Below, one piece after another: positions 6,194 to 8,667 of a stretch of 8,667 nt of DNA. The stretch's first letter is position 1. Each line of letters opens with the position of its first letter. The DNA is taken from positions 1 through 8,667 of the forward strand of contig WLCR01000038.1 of assembly GCA_009705235.1 (NCBI GenBank). Direction: 5' to 3'. This stretch comes from Actinomycetota bacterium. Its GTDB lineage: Bacteria; Actinomycetota; Actinomycetes; Nanopelagicales; Nanopelagicaceae. Under the pieces are notes generated by a model. That model did no database searches, had not been told where the DNA came from, and saw nothing but the letters and a program-made list of their open reading frames with translations. The translations under genes were made by a program, and so were the position numbers.

Positions 6194-6762
6194 CGATTAG
6201 CTCCTGGAACCCACAGTTGATCGCCAATTTCCTTGTTTGCGTAACGAGCAAGAACAAATAGAAGATCAGAACAACGGTTAAGGTATTTTGCAGTCAAAGG
6301 ATTAACTCCCCCGCCAAATGAATGGATGGCGCTCCAAGTGCGGCGTTCTGCTCGACGAACAACTGTGCGGGCGACATGAAGATGCGCAGCTGCAGCAGTC
6401 CCAGATGGCAATACAAATGAACGTAATGATTCAAGATCAGCATTGAAATGATCAATCTGTTCTTCTAGATATGTCACTTGTGATTCCAACACACGCAATG
6501 GTTCAAAGGCTGGCGAATCAACAACTGGCGTACATAGATCTGCGCCAACATCAAATAAATCATTTTGAATACGCACTAACAATGCGCGTACTTCATCAGT
6601 TAATTGATCAGTAGAAAGCACAACACCGATAGCAGAGTTAGCTTCATCAACTGTGGCATAGGCTTCAAGACGAGGGTCATTTTTTGAAGTACGACTCATG
6701 TCCCCTAGGGAAGTTGTTCCATCATCGCCGGTCTTTGTGTAAATACGCGTTAAATTAACCAT
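6190..6762 (-). CDS. PduO-type cob(I)alamin adenosyltransferase (ATR)
   Basis: A 190-residue cytosolic enzyme that transfers the adenosyl group of ATP to cob(I)alamin to make coenzyme B12. The N-terminal ATP-binding motif TRIYTKTGDDGTTSLGD (5-21) is intact. The helix-bundle signatures RRAER (136-140), NPLTAKYLNRCSDLLFVLAR (154-173) and the C-terminal LWVPG are also present, and length is typical for PduO-type ATRs. A B12-dependent enzyme should therefore exist elsewhere in the genome, since none is in this window. The gene sits beside murA and near atpDC, a neighbourhood I recall from Mycobacterium tuberculosis (Rv1314c next to murA), which supports the actinobacterial assignment. It is divergent from murA by only 28 bp and convergent with the secreted-protein gene (4 bp stop overlap). 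Confidence 0.93.
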   Translation of the reverse strand: MVNLTRIYTKTGDDGTTSLGDMSRTSKNDPRLEAYATVDEANSAIGVVLSTDQLTDEVRALLVRIQNDLFDVGADLCTPVVDSPAFEPLRVLESQVTYLEEQIDHFNADLESLRSFVLPSGTAAAAHLHVARTVVRRAERRTWSAIHSFGGGVNPLTAKYLNRCSDLLFVLARYANKEIGDQLWVPGANR

Positions 6763-6790
6763 GTGCCTAGCCTATAAGTAGACTGCGCCT
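6755..6790 (+). promoter_or_regulatory. Leaderless promoter of murA
   Basis: TAGACT (6779-6784), six bases (gcgcct), ATG at 6791. A tentative -35, TTAACC at 6755-6760 with an 18-base spacer, runs into the start codon of the divergent ATR gene. The two -10 boxes of this divergent pair are only four bases apart. Confidence 0.5.
6763..6774 (-). promoter_or_regulatory. Leaderless -10 box for the ATR gene
   Basis: On the - strand TAGGCT (6774-6769), six bases (aggcac), ATG at 6762. It is the same hexamer as the -10 of the aldehyde dehydrogenase gene. No clear -35; that position falls inside the first codons of murA. Confidence 0.5.
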
Positions 6791-8050
6791 ATGGCATCCC
6801 ACGATCGCTTCCGCATAGTTGGCCGAACCCCTCTGCGCGGCGAAGTCTCTGTAACAGGTGCCAAGAACTCGGTATTAAAGCTGATGGCAGCCTCGTTGTT
6901 GGCCGCCGGAACAACAACAATTCGCAATGTTCCAGATATCGCTGATGTTGACATCATGGCCGACCTATTAACCAGGCTTGGTTGCACAGTTGTGCGCGGC
7001 ACAGATACGGTCACAATCACAGTTCCACAAGAGCCAACACATCGTGCAGATTACGATTTAGTTCGAAAAATGCGTGCTTCAATCAATGTCTTAGGCCCAC
7101 TTGTTGCCCGTGTTGGTCAAGCAGATGTTGCACTGCCAGGTGGGGATGCAATTGGTTCTCGAGGTTTAGATTTTCATATTAAAGGTCTTGAATCACTGGG
7201 TGCAAAAGCCCATATCGAACATGGTTATGTCATTGCGCAAGCTCCCAATGGTTTAACAGGAGCGCCTGTACAGCTTGATTTCCCAAGTGTTGGTGCAACT
7301 GAAAACATCATGACCGCTGCTGTGTTAGCAAAGGGTGTAACAACAATTGATAACGCTGCACGCGAACCTGACATCGTTGACCTAGGTGAATTCTTAATTT
7401 CCATGGGTGCAAAGATTGAAGGACTTGGATCACCGCTAATCACAATTACCGGTGTTGATGTAATGCATCCAACGGATCACACAACAATCACCGACCGTAT
7501 TATCACCGGAACATGGGCATTTGCTGCTGCCATGACTCGTGGTGACATCACAATTCATGGTGCGCGTCCAGAACATCTCGAACTACCTTTAGAAAAGTTA
7601 GCGTCGGCAGGTGCCATCATTACATCGACTGCAGATGGCATCCGTGTAAAGATGGATGTGCGACCACAAGCAATTGATGTGGCAACACTTCCCTATCCAG
7701 GATTCCCAACTGACCTACTCCCAATGGTTATTGCATTAAACGCCATTGCTGATGGGCATTCCCTAGTGACTGAAAATGTCTTTGAATCCCGCTTTATGTT
7801 TGTTAATGAACTGAGCCGATTAGGCGCACAAGTGAGCGTAGATGGACATCACGCATCAATTACAGGCGTTGAAGAGCTCTCTGGCGCACCAGTTGAAGCG
7901 CACGATATCCGCGCAGGTGCAGGATTAATTTTGGCCGCATTAGTTGCTGAAGGTGAAACAACCGTCGATCAGGCTTTCCACGTAGACCGTGGCTATCCGA
8001 ACTTTGCCGAGCAGTTACAAGGCCTCGGCGCTAACGTCACCCGCGAGTAA
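6791..8050 (+). CDS. murA: UDP-N-acetylglucosamine 1-carboxyvinyltransferase (MurA), Asp-type active site
   Basis: A 419-residue cytosolic enzyme that catalyses the first committed step of peptidoglycan synthesis, adding enolpyruvate from PEP to UDP-GlcNAc. Visible signatures are [13 protein letters not shown] with Lys25 and Asn26, [13 protein letters not shown] (Arg95), the active-site loop [10 protein letters not shown] (115-124), FPTD with the catalytic Asp308, and HVDRGYPNF with Arg400. The loop residue that is Cys115 in E. coli is Asp119 here (codon GAT, 7145-7147). The same replacement occurs in Mycobacterium and Chlamydia and makes the enzyme insensitive to fosfomycin while leaving it active. 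Length is normal and no other key residue is missing. It is convergent with atpC with just 4 bp between the stop codons, and divergent from the ATR gene. No transcription partner is visible, so it appears monocistronic. Confidence 0.96.
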   Translation: MASHDRFRIVGRTPLRGEVSVTGAKNSVLKLMAASLLAAGTTTIRNVPDIADVDIMADLLTRLGCTVVRGTDTVTITVPQEPTHRADYDLVRKMRASINVLGPLVARVGQADVALPGGDAIGSRGLDFHIKGLESLGAKAHIEHGYVIAQAPNGLTGAPVQLDFPSVGATENIMTAAVLAKGVTTIDNAAREPDIVDLGEFLISMGAKIEGLGSPLITITGVDVMHPTDHTTITDRIITGTWAFAAAMTRGDITIHGARPEHLELPLEKLASAGAIITSTADGIRVKMDVRPQAIDVATLPYPGFPTDLLPMVIALNAIADGHSLVTENVFESRFMFVNELSRLGAQVSVDGHHASITGVEELSGAPVEAHDIRAGAGLILAALVAEGETTVDQAFHVDRGYPNFAEQLQGLGANVTRE

Positions 8051-8054
8051 ATCC

Positions 8055-8306
8055 TTAGTTAATGGACTCCGTGAGAATTGAAACGCGGTTGTTTGAGACC
8101 GACAAGAAGCCTCCACTGACTTTAAACTCTTTGTTGTCACCGTTTACACCGTGAATCACAACTTGACCGTCGACAAGTACTCCAAAGAGTGGTGCGTGAT
8201 CGGTGAGAACACCGATGTCACCTTCGACGGTACGAGCAGAAACTGATGTAGCTTCGCCCGACCATACGCGCTCTGTTGGAGATACGAGTTCGACTTTAAG
8301 TGTCAT
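8055..8306 (-). CDS. atpC: F1Fo ATP synthase epsilon subunit, beta-sandwich domain only
   Basis: An 83-residue epsilon subunit of the rotary ATP synthase, part of the F1 central stalk. The N-terminal beta-sandwich is complete and recognisable: KVELVSPTERVWSGEA, SVSARTVEGDIGVLTDHAP (22-40), and KVSGGFLSVSNNRVSILTE near the end. The protein stops where the fold normally leads into a two-helix C-terminal domain (E. coli epsilon is about 138 residues), so that regulatory hairpin is absent. The reading frame ends cleanly with TAA and the next bases are the end of murA, so this looks like a real short form, not a frameshift. It begins 4 bases after the atpD stop, without an obvious ribosome binding site, so translation is probably coupled. 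It is the last gene of the atp operon as seen here. Confidence 0.93.
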   Translation of the reverse strand: MTLKVELVSPTERVWSGEATSVSARTVEGDIGVLTDHAPLFGVLVDGQVVIHGVNGDNKEFKVSGGFLSVSNNRVSILTESIN

Positions 8307-8310
8307 GTTT

Positions 8311-8667
8311 TTACTTTGCCAAACTTGCTGCTAATTCAGCTGCATTGCGCTCTACATCAGCAAGACCACCGCACATGAAGAATGCCTGCTCAGGAATATG
8401 ATCGTACTTTCCATCTGCAAGTGCTTCGAATGCTTCGATTGTCTCTGATAGAGGAACGAATGATCCGTCAATTCCGGTAAACACCTTCGCAACGAAGGTG
8501 TTCTGCGACAGGAAGCGCTGGATGCGTCGTGCACGACCAACTAGTACGCGGTCATCTTCTGACAATTCATCGATACCAAGAATTGCAATGATGTCCTGTA
8601 GATCCTTGTAACGCTGCAGGATCTGCTTGATGCGGTTAGCAACACGGAAGTGGTGCTCACCGATGTA
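8311..8667 (-). CDS. atpD: F1Fo ATP synthase beta subunit, C-terminal 118 residues (cut by window edge)
   Basis: The frame is open from the right edge to a TAA at 8313-8311, giving the last 118 residues of the catalytic beta subunit. The visible part is the C-terminal helical domain: the edge reads [10 protein letters not shown], then [16 protein letters not shown], the DELSEED lever motif in the form DELSEDD (8571-8551), [15 protein letters not shown], and the end segment [10 protein letters not shown]. The nucleotide-binding domain and start lie outside the window. The DELSEED region couples rotation of the gamma stalk to catalysis and is also where the epsilon C-terminal helices bind in other bacteria; those helices are missing in the neighbouring epsilon. 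atpD followed by atpC is the standard order at the end of the atp operon. Confidence 0.97.
   Translation of the reverse strand, partial: YIGEHHFRVANRIKQILQRYKDLQDIIAILGIDELSEDDRVLVGRARRIQRFLSQNTFVAKVFTGIDGSFVPLSETIEAFEALADGKYDHIPEQAFFMCGGLADVERNAAELAASLAK

Noticed and set aside
6161..6207. Repeated TCCTGGAAC on both sides of the 6190-6193 junction, the first copy in a palindrome GTTCCTGGAAC
   Set aside because: Both copies encode ordinary codons of two different proteins on opposite strands; two short copies do not establish a functional repeat.
8051..8054. Terminator between murA and atpC
   Set aside because: Only four bases separate the stop codons and I found no stem followed by a T-run on either strand nearby.

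Overview
The window looks like the chromosome of a streamlined, low-GC freshwater actinobacterium, most likely the acI / 'Candidatus Nanopelagicales' type (inference). The supporting signs are actinobacterial protein families (a DUF4032-like protein, a small CPGC/HWHxxCW protein, a Mycobacterium-type MurA with Asp in place of the catalytic Cys), a GC content that by eye sits in the mid-40s, which is unusually low for the phylum, and almost no non-coding DNA. No gap between genes exceeds 84 bp. I see no tRNA, rRNA, CRISPR array, insertion sequence, riboswitch or phage gene.

Layout, left to right: start of a DUF4032-like gene (-, cut by the left edge); AI-2E/PerM-type membrane protein (+); COG2945-type alpha/beta hydrolase (-); succinic-semialdehyde-type aldehyde dehydrogenase (+); 105-residue zinc-ribbon-like protein (-); a three-gene operon of ABC-2 ATPase, ABC-2 permease and secreted protein (+++); PduO-type cobalamin adenosyltransferase (-); murA (+); and atpC with the 3' end of atpD (--), the tail of the F1Fo ATP synthase operon, cut by the right edge.

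Every transcription unit points opposite to its neighbours. Three of the four convergent junctions are stop-on-stop overlaps of exactly 4 bp, and the fourth is a 4 bp gap. The four divergent junctions are 84, 38, 30 and 28 bp. At six of the eight divergent starts a TANNNT -10 hexamer ends 6 or 7 bases before the start codon, the geometry of leaderless mRNA. In the 28-38 bp gaps the two promoters physically interlock. This compaction is the most distinctive property of the region.

Functionally these are mostly housekeeping genes: peptidoglycan precursor synthesis (murA), energy (atpDC), B12 cofactor activation (ATR), aldehyde oxidation, and export (ABC-2 system). The parts least explained by known biology are the secreted four-cysteine protein translationally coupled to the ABC exporter, the small zinc-binding-like protein beside it, and the ATP synthase epsilon subunit that lacks its regulatory C-terminal domain.
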